Of a stretch of DNA of 64,000 nt, positions 21,484 to 33,049 are shown one piece after another. The number at the start of each line of letters is the position of its first letter. Position 1 is the stretch's first letter. Origin of the DNA: Paracentrotus lividus (Eukaryota; Echinodermata; Echinoidea; Camarodonta; Echinidae); assembly GCA_940671915.1 (NCBI GenBank), contig CALNVZ010003426.1, positions 2,956,472 through 3,020,471 of the forward strand, in the 5' to 3' direction. The notes under the pieces were generated by a model. The model saw nothing but the letters and a program-made list of their open reading frames with translations, was not told the origin of the DNA and did not search any database. The position numbers were made by a program, and so were the translations under genes.

Positions 21484-23819
21484 ACCCCCGTCACACTGAG
21501 ATCGTTCCTACTACGTAGTTGCAAATTTTGCCGAACGGGCGTAGTCTGTATGTAAACTGAGTGGACGTAGTAAATACTTCTTACGATCTGTTTACGAACT
21601 TCATGGACTAGCTCGGTCGGATTTTCAAAAAAGTGTTTAAAAAAATCGGGCGCCCATCTCGTCCTAAAATTTAACGGGGTGGCAACGTACCTGAAACGAG
21701 ATGGACGTACTACAAACGAAATTGCCGTACTTAAATCGTTCTAAAGATGTGCTAGGACGTCTTACAAACGAACATTTTATATTCATTATCAGCTTGAAGT
21801 TACGAAGACGCATGAGGTCTGGCAAAAACGGGCTAGAGTTTTTATGGGAAACGGGCACGCATTTGTGTTCAAAACGATCTAGACACGAATAGTAGGGAGC
21901 TTTCGCTGGACTACGGGGACGCTAATCTAGAACGTTAGCTTTATGGATGACTTTATTTTCAAAATAGCTCAAACCCCAAACTCCTGCATACTGTTAGTAC
22001 AGGAAAAAGAGTGTGTAAAACTGGTATTTGCTAGAAACGGCTGGCAAGCGTTTAAATTACAAGTTTTCGTGTGCACAAACGAGGGTTTCCCCTAGCTACA
22101 AGAGATAGCTCCCCGTTGTCAAAATTTACAACGCTATTTTGGGGAAATGTACGTTCTCCCGAAACGTAGAACGTATCTAAGTTCTCAGCTGAGAAGCGTA
22201 AGTCAGTTTAAATAGCGAGCGCTTTGATAGAAAATGTATACAGGCATTTCCCCCTTTGCTAAAACATAAAAGAAGCATACTTTGATTGACTAATCATAAA
22301 GGCGGGCGGTAGGTTATTTCTTTTCATATCAGCAATGTTTTAGGTCAGCTGTTATACGCATAGATGCATTTGTCACAATAAAACCTTGGTATAAAAAAAG
22401 AAAGAACTAGGTATCCCCAGTAAAGTAGCCTTTGGATTGAATTCTTATTGCAACAATAGACGTTACAATGTCTCACAAGCCAAAGGGAACATGTGCGGTT
22501 ACCATTGGAAACTTTTATTCAAAGTTATTGAAGAAGATAGAAAACGAGTTTGCAGGCATTTTGAAAATAGTGCCCTCTTTTTTGCTACTCTAGATTAGCG
22601 TCCACGTAGTCCAGCGAAAGCTCCCTAATGACGCAGTAAGAACGAGATGAACTTTCTGGAGGCCGTTTGGTCGACGTAAGAACGAGTAAGAACGGATTTT
22701 GACGGATTAAAAACGACCCAGAACTAGTTAGGTCGGGACGAAACGCATTGGAAACGAGTTGGACATGTTGGAACTGATTAAGAACGGGTTGAAACTAACT
22801 GGGGACGGGTTTGGATTGTTTCAAACGGGCTCTGTTTCATGGAAACGGTCAATTTCACCCAATTTTAACTAGATACAAACGGACTGCAGACGAGGCAAAG
22901 ACGTGATGGACGTATTGAGGACTGTATACGAACGTTTTTCATCTTAATCCAGAAATAATTAGGTCAAATGTACACGTTCTTTTCGGACCAATGGCCGTTT
23001 TTCGTATTTATTCTAAAAGTTGTGACGCATTTCTGCAATTGTAACAATTAATGTGTGGCAATCAATAAGCTGATCTATTTGTTATTATACTACTATTACA
23101 CTGAACAATTTTTCTACCATGTTATTGAAATTATTGCAAACGGGCTTAATCTATGTACACACGGAGTGGACGTACTTGAGACCTATTTCTCTCGTCTCAG
23201 GACTATAGCACGGCTTGATAGCAATACGTTTCAATTTTTAAACAGAACGCGATTGTCATAATTCCCATCATCCACTGAGCTAGTTCTCACTGCGTTTCTT
23301 GGTAGTTCTTGTTGAACGGCTCAAAAAGTCTGTTTACAAACGGACTGAACGTAGTACAGACCTTTTAGAATCTAGTACAGACCGTTTACAATCTGTTTAC
23401 GAACTTGGCGAACGGGCCCGAAGGTAGAGAACGGAAAGGCTTCCAGTTCTAAAATTAAACGTAGTGACAACGTTCCTTAAACGGGTAGGACTTACTCTGA
23501 ACGAGAAGGAAGTACTACGAACATGGTACCTAACTTTTATCATGCTGAGCAGAGGCACTTTAGTGACGGTTTGGACGTGCTACGAACGGTATAGAGTGAA
23601 CGAGCTGTTTACTCCGTCTGAACTGGATAACAACGTATTGCGGACGCGATAAAGACGTAACGAGAACTATTTATGAACTGCCTAGTATCATATTCAAGAA
23701 ATTATTTTTCAAAGTTATAAGTTCCAACCCGACCAAAGCCCGTTCAGCAATTTTTTTTTTTAAGAACGGGCTAGAACGTTATAGAACGTTATAGAACGAC
23801 CTCAGTGTGGCGGCCCCCT
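21484..23819. mobile_element. Large fold-back with CCGTCACACTGAG ends
   Basis: CCGTCACACTGAG (21488-21500) pairs with CTCAGTGTGGCGG (23801-23813). Same family as 13768-14780, in inverted orientation: long stretches such as TCGTCCTAAAATTTAACGGG occur in both. The interior is built of degenerate GAACG / CGTAC motifs. It contains the nested element 21893-22627. No transposase is found. Confidence 0.7.
21893..22627. mobile_element. Nested TIR element, TAGGGAGCTTTCGC ends
   Basis: TAGGGAGCTTTCGCTGGAC at 21893 is mirrored by GTCCAGCGAAAGCTCCCTA ending at 22627. The match continues inward through GGACGCTAATCTAGA, giving arms of at least 45 bp. Non-coding interior. It lies within the older 21484-23819 element. 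Confidence 0.75.
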
Positions 23820-24060
23820 AACGCTCGGCAATCGTTAGGTGGACGCTAACCTCGCGCAGTCATTGTTACCCTGACGCTATTTATTCGCTTCTCAGTCGTT
23901 TAGAGCTCATTAAAAATTCCATTTTGGGCAAGGTAAATGGAGCGTTCTTGAGCGTATTTTTGGACATAGTCAAATTTCGAGTGAAAATCGTGAACGCTAG
24001 ACACACGTTACCTCAACACGCTCTAGTATAAAAAAAAAAAAAAATTAAAAAAAGTAAACA
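23820..24060. repeat. Right part of an AACGC-motif element
   Basis: Motifs AACGCTCGG, GGACGCTAACC, GAGCGTTC and GTGAACGCTAG recur. The end ACCTCAACACGCTCTAG resembles GCTCAACACGACGTAG near 26651-26668. It is the possible partner of 20285-20600. Confidence 0.35.
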
Positions 24061-24344
24061 TCAAAATTATTTATGAGGCTGGATCAATTAAAAAAATCCA
24101 ATCTTTTTGACCAACAGTGTAGTTAAAAATGTAATGTTTTCTATCTCAAGAAAACAATACCATCTTATAACACCCTAATTTTGTATTGAGTGTAGATGTA
24201 GTGTAAAAGAGTATGGTAGGGGACATGCGGCCCGACCCCTTCGTCTTGATTAGGGTTGAGAAATTAAAAAAAGTATATTTTATCTAATATAAAACAAGCC
24301 CGTCCATTTATTTGGTTCATCTTGATTTTAAAAAAGCGCAACCT
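24061..24344. repeat. Element end fragment and AT-rich filler
   Basis: CCAATCTTTTTGACCAACAGTGT at 24098-24120 resembles the right ends of the ACACTGT-type elements (26950, 40952). The rest is unassigned. Confidence 0.3.
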
Positions 24345-24560
24345 GATTTTTCACCCATCAATTTATTTGAAACTGTTCAACACTTTTAACATGCCAATAC
24401 AATGCATACTATCAATGAATAAACAATTTGTGCCCATAAATTAGAGATAAACAAAGCTTCCCCACAACCTCCCATCCCCCCCCCCCAAAAAAAAAGGGGG
24501 GGGGGAATGTATTGCACAATGTTATGTTTGCAAACGACTTTGTGTATATTATAAAACTCT
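24345..24560. repeat. Dispersed repeat, copy two
   Basis: Second copy of the repeat at 19640-20045, slightly shorter, again with a C/G homopolymer hairpin (24477-24505). Confidence 0.6.
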
Positions 24561-25140
24561 TTTGAGTTTCAGATCTCAATTTCTCAATAATGTTCTTTTT
24601 AGTTTCTTTTTCCTATTTTCATCTTTCAGACTCTCTCCCATTATATTATATTCATTCGTTATCTCTTTTTCCCCTCTTCCCCTTTCTCTCTCTCTCTCTC
24701 TCTCTCTCTCCTGTCTGTTTGTTGTTGCTGTTTTTGTTTTTTTTCATCCTCCTTTACCTCTCTTTCCTTTTTGTCTACCCAGTTCTCCCTATCTGTGTTT
24801 CTCTTCCGTTTCCCTTATTCTTTCCCGTGGTCCAAGGCTTTTGGTTTATACCTATTCCTAGATACGTCATCATAATATTTTTTTTTTCTTAATCAAAATA
24901 TGAAGGTTTGTTTCTTAAATTACATAAATACCACTTGACGAAAATCTTTCTAAACATACTTCATGGCATGATAGAGTATTACTAATAATAGTTACATTTA
25001 TGTATCACTTTATACATGTATCCTACTCGGTGTTTATAAGGGCTTTTAATGTTAACTAACTATTACCAGGCTTAGCGAGGCGACTCTGTAAGGCGCTTGC
25101 AGCATTCAAGTAATATTGATAATATAACATCATATAATAT
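24561..25140. other. Pyrimidine-rich tract and unassigned DNA
   Basis: A (CT)n microsatellite lies at about 24685-24712 inside a long plus-strand pyrimidine-rich stretch (24600-24840). The open frames there encode only Phe/Ser/Leu runs and are not genes. Nothing is recognised from 24860 to 25140. Confidence 0.5.
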
Positions 25141-25141
25141 A

Positions 25142-26128
25142 CAGTGGTGGCCAAAATTATTAGAACACCTGAACCTACACAAAGTCTATGGGATTATCAA
25201 TGCCCTAGTTCATTTGCCGAAATCAGATTAAAAATATCTTTTGTGTGCCATGAGCTTTCATGACTTTTTAGCATACGGTCTTACGTATATGTTGATACCA
25301 AATTTATATAATTTCGACCATCTGGTAATGCGCAGCATTAAAAATAGTTGCGCTATGCGCTTTTGATTTCCCCATAGACTTGTGTATTAAACATGTAGTT
25401 CGAATGCAAAAAAGTAAAATGCCAAATACATATGCCGATTGCTCAAAAAGTATTTAAGGTGTGAGTATGAAATTTAGCAGGCTTATTTATTCTAATATAC
25501 CTTAAATACATTCTAAGTTTCAGCAAATTTGGTTAAATGGGGAGGTGTATTCGCCCCCACCCTTGGTGGTTAGATGACCAAAATAACCATGCCCATTGAA
25601 GTTTAAGACTATTTTTTTTTTAATTTAACGAAGACACTCCTTGTAAATGTATATTTTTTAAAAGGAAATTTCATGAGCAATTCAAATATGTTGACATATT
25701 AAGGGTCATTTGAACAATGGACTTAAATAGGGGCACTGAATTAAAGTATTGGGGCCCTTCAAAAATATTTTTAAAATCCCACATAACATGTCACTACTTC
25801 ACCCTGTGTTGTTATGAATGCCATTTTTTACATCCTCAGGAAATTTCCTTTCAGAATATATATACTTTTGTAGGAAGAGGCTTAAAATGTTTAACGTTAT
25901 GACACTTTGATCCTGAAAGGGGCAAGATTTTGCAATTGGTGGGGTGACATTAAAAAGGGCGATTGGGGCGAGTTCCCAACGCATGGCTTTGTTATTTAGT
26001 TTTTAAAGCATATTGATGATATTCGGAGACATTCCAACCATTTTATAGGTATTTAGATGGTCAACTGAATGAAAATTATTAAAATCATTTAAATATGCTT
26101 GGTGTTCTAATAATTTTGGCCACCACTG
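25142..26128. mobile_element. Tc1-like non-autonomous element, copy 1 (987 bp)
   Basis: The ends CAGTGGTGGCCAAAATTATT and its inverse (26101-26128) are flanked by TA, typical of Tc1/mariner insertions. Three further copies (28715-29673, 42927-43860 and a truncated one at 46032 / 53841) share the same interior, so this is a genuine non-autonomous family with no transposase frame. Confidence 0.8.
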
Positions 26129-26339
26129 TAGCTAATTCCCAAATGAAATAAAGATTAAGAGACCACAGTTATATTGAATTACATGTCGATTGATTATCCC
26201 ATAATCTCTTCTCCAACATAATAGGAAGATTTTATATCATTATTATATATATTTTTTTTTAATCGAGGCGGGAAAAAAAAATCGATGCATTCAAAGATAT
26301 TGATTAAAAAATGAAAAGAATAGTAATAAACCATAATAA

Positions 26340-26690
26340 TAATAATACAAAAACTTCCTGAGATAGATTAGACGCGTTTGGACGACCAGAGAACGACGAG
26401 GGAACGAATAGAGAACGACAAGGGAACGACAATCCAACGCGCATAACGTTCACACTGCTTATAACCAGCGCATACAGAACCTATTGATAAGTGCATTGTT
26501 ACGCGCTAGAAAACGCTCAAAACTGTGAACGTGTAATAAATTATGAATTCATTGCAGCGTACATTTGCGTTCAGACAACGATTAATTGCGTATGGTTATT
26601 AACGAGTAGCAACGTTTTCGAACGTACACACCAAATTCCAAGAACGCTGATCAAACGTTAGCTCAACACGACGTAGTGTGAGGGCACCTT
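26340..26690. repeat. GAACGAC-motif fold-back fragment
   Basis: GAGAACGACGAGGGAACGA, GAACGACAAGGGAACGAC and ACGCGCATAACG recur at 26370-26460. The right end CTCAACACGACGTAGTGTGAG (26650-26675) resembles the ends at 23800-24030. No matching left end is seen. Confidence 0.4.
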
Positions 26691-26753
26691 TATATCTTGG
26701 ACGTTCCTTCAACTATTCCTTGAGTAGTTTATTTCGATTGCGGTTCAAAATTG

Positions 26754-26789
<36 letters not shown>

Positions 26790-27072
26790 AACATGGAAAT
26801 GTCTTTTTTTTTTCCTAAAAAAAATGTGTTGTAGAATCTCAGCCAAACAATAACCAGGGTACCGAAAAGTAAAAGCGGGAAAAAACAGATTCAAGAAATT
26901 TATGCCGGAGCAAAAAGATTGTTGCTGGAGCACACAAAAATATCCAACCTTTATGAGCCACAGTGTACATGTAAATATATTTGTATACATAATGTATGTA
27001 TATTTTACTAAAGGGTACATTAGGTGTACACCTAACAATGCAGTTAGTTTTGTCAAAGTACAAAATCTACAT

Positions 27073-28156
27073 TGAGTGATTTCACGTTCGGTGTTGGTGT
27101 TGGTGTTGGTGTTAGCAGAGTGAATTTCTGCTAAAATCGAGCTCGAACACCGAGCTGAGATCTAAATGAGAGTCGATACCGATATCCCAACACGCGCAGA
27201 TCGATAGCCTAACACCGTTTGAAGAAAAATGGCGTCGACGCAATTCGTAGCGAAGTACCGGTTTTGTTGTTTAAAACTGTTCGAATATACCTCAAGAAGG
27301 CCCTAAAAGGTTAGAATCATACCAGTAAATCGAAAATTAATCCTTCTTCAAACCTCTCTTTGATGCAAATTTATCTCATGATGGATATTTTTTGACGAAA
27401 CAGTAAGTTTACAGTTCATATCTCGGGCAGTTTTTTGCAAGCAGCAGGAAATGGAGCGTTACCTAGTTCACTTCAATATAATTACCCTATAATTTCGTAC
27501 AGATTTCAGATTAGCAGTGATTGGTCATACCTTTTGTTCCTAAAATATAGATTGAGAAGACATCAATGTTGATGATATTTATTCCCTATACGATTTACTA
27601 CGGAATATCTTATTTTTAATTATCTAATCATTTTTTCCAATGAATTTAGATGAAATTTCTTGGACCCTTGTTAGGCTTGAAGAGTAAGTAGCCAATTTGT
27701 GAATCCATCTCTTTAACCCTAAAACTAAACCAATTTTGTAGGTCTTGAAGTACCCTCTTTGGTCTAATATATTAATTAATTAATTATTCTGTAAAATAAA
27801 GTATTGATACTCTGCCATTCGAGCCTCCACTGCCCTTATTATTCACCAGACAATCCAAACTTTGGCAAACACCAACACTAACACCGAGTGTGAAATGAAC
27901 TTTTTCTTAATCCCTAGGGGTTTAGTGTTAGTCAATGGAAATTTGCACGTGAAATTTAACACCGGCTGCAGCGCTCGGTTCAGCAGACGACATTTGACAC
28001 AAAATGAAACACCAGCAACCGGAAATACGTCAAAATCTAGAGGTCAACACCTAACACCGACTGATTTTATTTCCATTTCACGTTCGGTGTTAGATCAGAC
28101 TTCTGCTCCAAAATAAACACCAACACCGATTATAACACCGAACGTGAAATCACTCA
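27073..28156. mobile_element. Fold-back with ACACCGA core repeats
   Basis: TGAGTGATTTCACGTTCGGT (27073) is mirrored by ACCGAACGTGAAATCACTCA (28137-28156). The arms carry GGTGTT repeats (27089-27113) and many ACACCGA / CAACAC motifs, most densely at 27130-27220 and 27850-28140. The AT-rich middle (27290-27840) has no coding signal. The frame at 27862-28116 is a by-product of the arm. Confidence 0.75.
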
Positions 28157-28252
28157 TTGGGTAGTCTCATTAGGTATTCTCAGTTGCACAAAATAATAGA
28201 GTAAACGAAATTCACCTATGGTACCAAGTAAGCTCATACACTCATACATGTA

Positions 28253-28714
28253 CAGTTGAGGCCAGAAGTTGACATACACCCAGGGAATTCACTTAAAATT
28301 GTTCACTTGCCAAACATCATAAAATATAATGTATCTTCAGAAATATTAATACTACCAAATTTGAATTTGGTATCAAATAAAATAGCGTATTAAGCTCTTT
28401 CACCTAACTGGGATGCCGAAGGCAAAAAAGTATATTTGAAATTGGAATCTTCTTTGCACAAAAAAAGTAATATTTGTGCCAAATGAATTTTATTGTTAGT
28501 CGTTATTTTCAAACATCGGTTCATAGAAATATAGAAATGTCAAATCTATTATTGATATTACATTTTCTATCATGACATGTCACCACTGTACAAAAAAGTT
28601 TAATCTGAAATGTCTGTGTTGATAAGAAGCGAGCATAAATATGAAATGTTTTGGTCAAGTTTAAATTTTTAAATTTCTAAAATATATATAAAGATTTTTT
28701 TTTTTATATATATA
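28253..28714 (+). mobile_element. Single end of a Tc1 (Sleeping Beauty-like) element
   Basis: CAGTTGAGGCCAGAAGTTGA followed by CATACACC closely resembles the terminal repeat of Tc1-like transposons of the Sleeping Beauty group. Only the left end is present; the sequence then runs into non-coding DNA and is interrupted by the element at 28715. Confidence 0.55.
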
Positions 28715-29673
28715 CAGTAGTGGCCAAAATTATTAGAACACCAAGCATATTTAAATGATTTTAGTAATTTTCATTCAGTTGATCATTTAAATACCTATAA
28801 AATGGTTGGAATGTCTCCGAATATCATCATTATGCTTTAAAAAACTAAATAACAAAGCCATGCGTTGGGAACTCGCCCCAAGTCGCCCCTTTTTATGTTA
28901 CACCACCGATTGAAAAATCTAAAAAATCTTGCCCCTTTCAGGATCAAAGTGTCATAACGTTAAACATTTTAAGTCTCTCCCTACAAAAGTATATATATTC
29001 TGAAAGGAAATTTCCTGAGGATGTAAAAAAAGGCATTCATAACAACACAAGGTGAAGTAGTTACATCTTATGTGGAGATTTTTTAATTATCTTTGAAGGG
29101 CCCCAAATTTTTAATACAGTGCCCCTATTTAAGTTCCCCGTTCCAATGACCCTTAAATATTCAACATATTTTAATTACTCATAATGAATTTCCTTTAAAA
29201 AATATACATTTACAAGGAGTGTCTTCACTAAATGAAAAAAAAATAGTCTAACCTTCAATGGACATGGTTATTTTGGTCATCTCACCACCAAGTTTGGGGG
29301 CGAATCCACCCTCCCCATTTGACCAAATTTTCTGAAACTTAGCATGTATTTGAGATATACTAGAATAAAACAGCCTGCTAAGTTTCATATTTCTACCTCA
29401 AATACTTTTTGAGCAATTGGCAATATGTAATTGGCATTTTACTTTTTTGCATTTTGGACTGCATGTTTAATACACAAGTCTATGGGGAAACCAGATGGTC
29501 GAAACTATATAATATTGGTGTCTACATATACCTAAGACCTATACTAAAAGTCATGAAAGCTCATGGCACACAAAAGATATCTTTTGAAATGATTTCGGCA
29601 AATGAACTAGGGCATTGATAATCCCATAGACTTTGTGTAGGTTCAGGTGTTCTAATAATTTTGGCCACCACTG
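28715..29673. mobile_element. Tc1-like non-autonomous element, copy 2 (959 bp)
   Basis: Same ends and interior as 25142-26128 but in opposite orientation, flanked by TA. A minus-strand-like GAAAGGAAATTTCCTGAGG block and the FTLCCYE-like segment of copy 1 are recognisable in mirror image. Non-coding. Confidence 0.8.
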
Positions 29674-29689
29674 TATATATATTTATAAA

Positions 29690-29900
29690 ATAACATGTTA
29701 CATTTTGCTCTAATTACCACTTTACCTGTTCAACATGTTGTCTAGTTCCCATTCTGTCTCATGGCTATTCCGTCTAATGAGTCTAACAGCACATGGCACA
29801 TGATTAATTATTTTTAACAAACTGGTAAAAGACCAAATACTCATTCCGAAAGTAGACAAAACTGATGTAGTTTGACCAAATGACCCGATTGGAAATTAGG
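29690..29900. repeat. TGGTCTAAT-motif element fragment
   Basis: CTCTAATTACCAC, GTTGTCTAGTTCC, TTCCGTCTAATGAG and, in reverse, AAAGACCAAAT and TTTGACCAAATGACC make a compact inverted arrangement like the one at 15388-17690. Confidence 0.5.
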
Positions 29901-30930
29901 CCTGATTATTAAAAAACATAACATAGAGATGATACTAATGATAAGTTCGAATACCGCGCCAGAAAAAGAAAGAAAATAAATCATTCGTAGTGTAATTTGG
30001 CAATCTTTTCTACATTCTTTTAGAATAACTTTGTCCTTGATTATTTGAATTGACCCATGTTTTTAATTCACCCATAAGGTGTATGTAAAAATGTATGTTA
30101 AATATACTCACCCTTGTTGCCTCAAAAATGAACAGGTCAAACTGAACCCTTTGACAGCAGGTTAGAAGGTAATAATTCTGCAGATGACCCTGCTCAAACG
30201 TTGATTTACTCAAGTACCAGCTATTTGCTCGCATGTCCTGTAAAAACCATCATTTTGGTTTGGAGTGGCGGCTGAATCAATTCTGTATGATACAATGCTT
30301 TAGGAATAACTAGCCTATTGAGCAAGTTCAAACCCTTTGCAACCAAGCGTACAAAACATATATTATATCAACCCGAACCAAATTATTGATTATAATGTAT
30401 GATACTAGTTTGTTCATCTCTGTTTGTACACAAGATATTTTGATTTTATTTACCCCAACAGTATTAAAAAGCGCCTGCATGTGGGCAGGTTAAAGGGGAG
30501 TATCCCTTTTATCCTAAGCAGCAGGATTTCTTGAGAGATTTTGCACGGGGTTTGGATATTATTAAAGTAATTACTTTAATGAGACGTATGGGGGGACGTA
30601 TATATATGTAACCAAAGGGGTGTCATTTAATGTGGATGTGTGCTTGGGGATACGTGCCTGTACATTCGTGCCTTTGTGTGCGCACATTTGAACTCCGTTC
30701 CAAAATAAAATTGAGTTGAATATTGATATAACACCATTATTCAGGGAGGTTAAAAGCAACCATTAGAAAACACATTTTCTAATATCACTTTTCCATAGAG
30801 GTGTGTAGAAAATATCGATAACAAGTCCGTTTTACTCAGAAGTAACACAGATGATACGGAAATAATCTACCGTGATAAAATCTCAGATTTGTATTTTTCA
30901 CCCAGCCACTTGGTGCAACCCTGCTGGAAA
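29901..30930. other. Unassigned DNA
   Basis: No gene or transposon family is recognised. A short palindrome TAAAGTAATTACTTTA is at 30563-30578, and a GTGCG/TGTG-rich patch lies near 30620-30690. Confidence 0.3.
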
Positions 30931-30934
30931 GAAC

Positions 30935-31790
30935 ATACTCATTCACAATGTGAATCACACTGTGTTTCACATTGTAAATCGTAGTCTGCTCCACAATGTT
31001 GAATTGGGGCGTTTTCACACTGTGGTCACACTGTGGTCACAGTGTGGATAACCGGAGATTCACACTGTGGCCACACTGTGAAACATACTGATTCACAGTG
31101 TGGATAACCGGAGATGCACACTGTGGCCACACTGTGAATCACAGTGTGGAACAACGCAATCACACTGTGAAAACGCCCCAATTTAACAATGTGGACTGTC
31201 CACACTGTGAAACGCTCACACTGTAAAACTCCACACTGGGAAACCAATCAACACTGTGATACATCAATCACACTGTTAAAACGCTATTATTTAACACTCA
31301 CGACACTGTGAAATACCAACACTGAAATATCAACAGATGCACACAAATTAACACATAGCATTTTTATCTTTGCTCATGAATCATCAGATTCTCCTCTAGC
31401 TCTATGGGCCTAATGATCAGAGTACGTTGAGGAACATTTCAATTTAAGGTAAGAGGGTTCCCCCATATTATTACATTTTTAATGAAAAATTTGTGTCATG
31501 GTTTATATTTTGTTAAAAATTGTTTTAATAAATTGCACGCTTATTTCTTTATTGCACTTTCCAATTCTAATTTTTCAAATTATTTTGTTTAAAAAAAAAA
31601 ATTGTGTAAAGTATTTAATACTGTTTTAGAAAAGAAGCATGATAAAAACTCGACTAATTACCAAAAATCATTACTATCGCTTTATGATCGATTACAAAAT
31701 TGAACCACATTATCACATTGTGAGGGAGTAAATTCACAGTGTGAAACCGCACATCGCAATGTGAAATTAAAATTCCGAATTGTGCCAGGG
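30935..31790. mobile_element. Fold-back made of CACACTGTG repeats
   Basis: Between 30956 and 31210 the 9-mer CACACTGTG or its complement CACAGTGTG occurs 12 times exactly, with many one-base variants (CACAATGTG, CACATTGTA). The arms are inverted: CCACAATGTTGAATTGGGGC at 30991 pairs with GCCCCAATTTAACAATGTGG at 31175-31194. A second, sparser cluster is at 31710-31790. The intervening 31340-31700 is AT-rich and unassigned. Confidence 0.65.
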
Positions 31791-32436
31791 TGTGGATGAA
31801 ATTGAAACAACAAAAGCAGACAAAAAAAGCAACTCCATCATGAATAAAATAGCATAACTTTTTAACGAAAGTGTCTTCCGCTTAATAACTTGGCAGGGGT
31901 GTTGTTACACATATTGACTACATTTTGTGTAAACATTAGATTGACTCGTCAAGTAATGCACGAGTGAGTACACATCAAAGAGTAAATTGCCAATGACAAA
32001 CCTAAAAAGGCCTCCTAATACTTTTGAAAAGAGATTATTTTGTCTTTGACATGTGCTCACTCATGCCTGACTCTACAGATTTATCTCATTGTCATACAGA
32101 ATGTAGTCAATAGGTGTAACAACACCCTTGCCACGTTATTAAGCGGATTACATTTTCGTTAAAAAGTTATGCTATTTTATTCATGATGGTGTTGCCTTTT
32201 TTCAGCTTTTGTTGTTTCAATTTCATCCCCACCCTGGCACAATTCGAAATTTGCATGTTCGCAAACAATGCGTCGTGTTCATCCAACCGTAAAGACATAC
32301 CACACAAAAATGGTACCAGAAGATGCGGGAGGAGTTACTCTTTCAGAATATGTAAAATAATTTAGGGATTATAGATTGATCTCTTTTTATTGACATTTTT
32401 CTAGGTGTAAATTTTTTTTTTTACTCACTCGGTATA
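31791..32436. mobile_element. ACTCACTCGGTATA fold-back, 5' truncated copy
   Basis: Matches the right part of the element at 54365-55222: GCATAACTTTTTAACGAAA, CCTCCTAATACTTTTGAAAA and GAAGATGCGGGAGGAGTTAC, and the end TTACTCACTCGGTATA at 32421-32436. Its outer left terminus is missing. The Tc1 element at 32439 inserted exactly at its TATA end. Confidence 0.65.
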
Positions 32437-32438
32437 TA

Positions 32439-33036
32439 CCATCATTTGCAAAAGTTTAAGACCACCCTAAATTTTTGGGGTATTATGTTCAATGAGCAAT
32501 ATTCTTTTAGCCCAAATTCCTTGCTCAAACGGCGAGAAATGGTACTCTAATACCAGTAGACTGCAGCTCGGCCTTGATGTCACGACAGGAAATGGAACAA
32601 TCTCTTCCAACAATCCTCTTCATCATGTTGTCCTCGCAACGCGTTGTTTTTCTTGGACGACCACTCCTCTTCCGGTCGGAAAATGAGCCATCGTTTCGAA
32701 ATTTGTGAATGGCATTGTGGACGACAGTCTTGCTACACCCAGTCTTCTCACTAATCTTGCATTCAGAGTAGCCTTCTTGGAAAAGGGTAACTATTTTAAC
32801 CCTCTGAACCTGACTTAGACTCTGTTTTTTTCCCATCCTGGATAAGAGACAAAGTGCCAGATGAAGACCTTCTGAGGCAAAGACATTCATGGAAATGAGC
32901 TTAAACCATTAATCTCATCCCATGAACCATGACAGGAAAACATGTTACATAATATTTCAATGGAACAAAAGAATAATGCTCATTGAACATAATACCCCAA
33001 AAATTTAGGGTGGTCTTAAACTTTTGCAAATGATGG
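32439..33036 (-). mobile_element. Internally deleted Tc1 transposon (about 600 bp)
   Basis: CCATCATTTGCAAAAGTTTA (32439) is mirrored by TAAACTTTTGCAAATGATGG (33017-33036), with TA on each side. Similarity of the ends extends about 70 bp (ACCACCCTAAATTTTTGGGG, TCAATGAGCA). It carries only the N-terminal part of a transposase gene on the minus strand. A full Tc1 is about 1.6 kb, so about 1 kb is missing. Confidence 0.85.
32525..32890 (-). pseudogene. Tc1 transposase, N-terminal DNA-binding part only
   Basis: The 121-codon frame has a likely true start at residue 19 (MGKKQSLSQVQRVKIV). The following helix-turn-helix (residues about 26-65, with YSECKISEKTGCSKTVVHNA) is the first half of the paired-like DNA-binding domain that recognises the terminal repeats. 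Then comes the GRPR hinge (residues 77-80, SGRPRKTT), an AT-hook-like link, and the start of the second helix-turn-helix (DNMMKRIVGRDCSISCRDI). The frame ends soon after QSTGIRV, so the whole DDE catalytic domain is absent. Such a protein could bind ends but not cut or join. Terminal repeats flank it on both sides. Confidence 0.85.
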
Positions 33037-33049
33037 TATATATATATAT

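Larger units (their letters stand above)
18390..26970. mobile_element. Fold-back element split by many insertions
   Basis: The left end ACACTGTTGCTCATAAAAG (about 18398) and right end CCTTTATGAGCCACAGTGT (about 26950-26968) match the ends of the intact element at 39983-40972. Matching internal pieces are TATATCTTGGACGTTCC (19298, 26691) and GTTCAAAATTG...CAACATGGAAATGT (19560, 26735). Everything between about 19640 and 26680, plus 18463-19237, appears to be inserted later. A 30-base T tract lies at 26757-26787. Confidence 0.5.

Noticed and set aside
24562-24892. About 100-codon open frames with Phe/Leu/Ser runs
   Set aside because: They are produced by the (CT)n and pyrimidine-rich tract.
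30940-31340. CRISPR-like short repeats
   Set aside because: The 9-mer is palindromic, occurs in both orientations and has irregular spacing; it fits a fold-back element.
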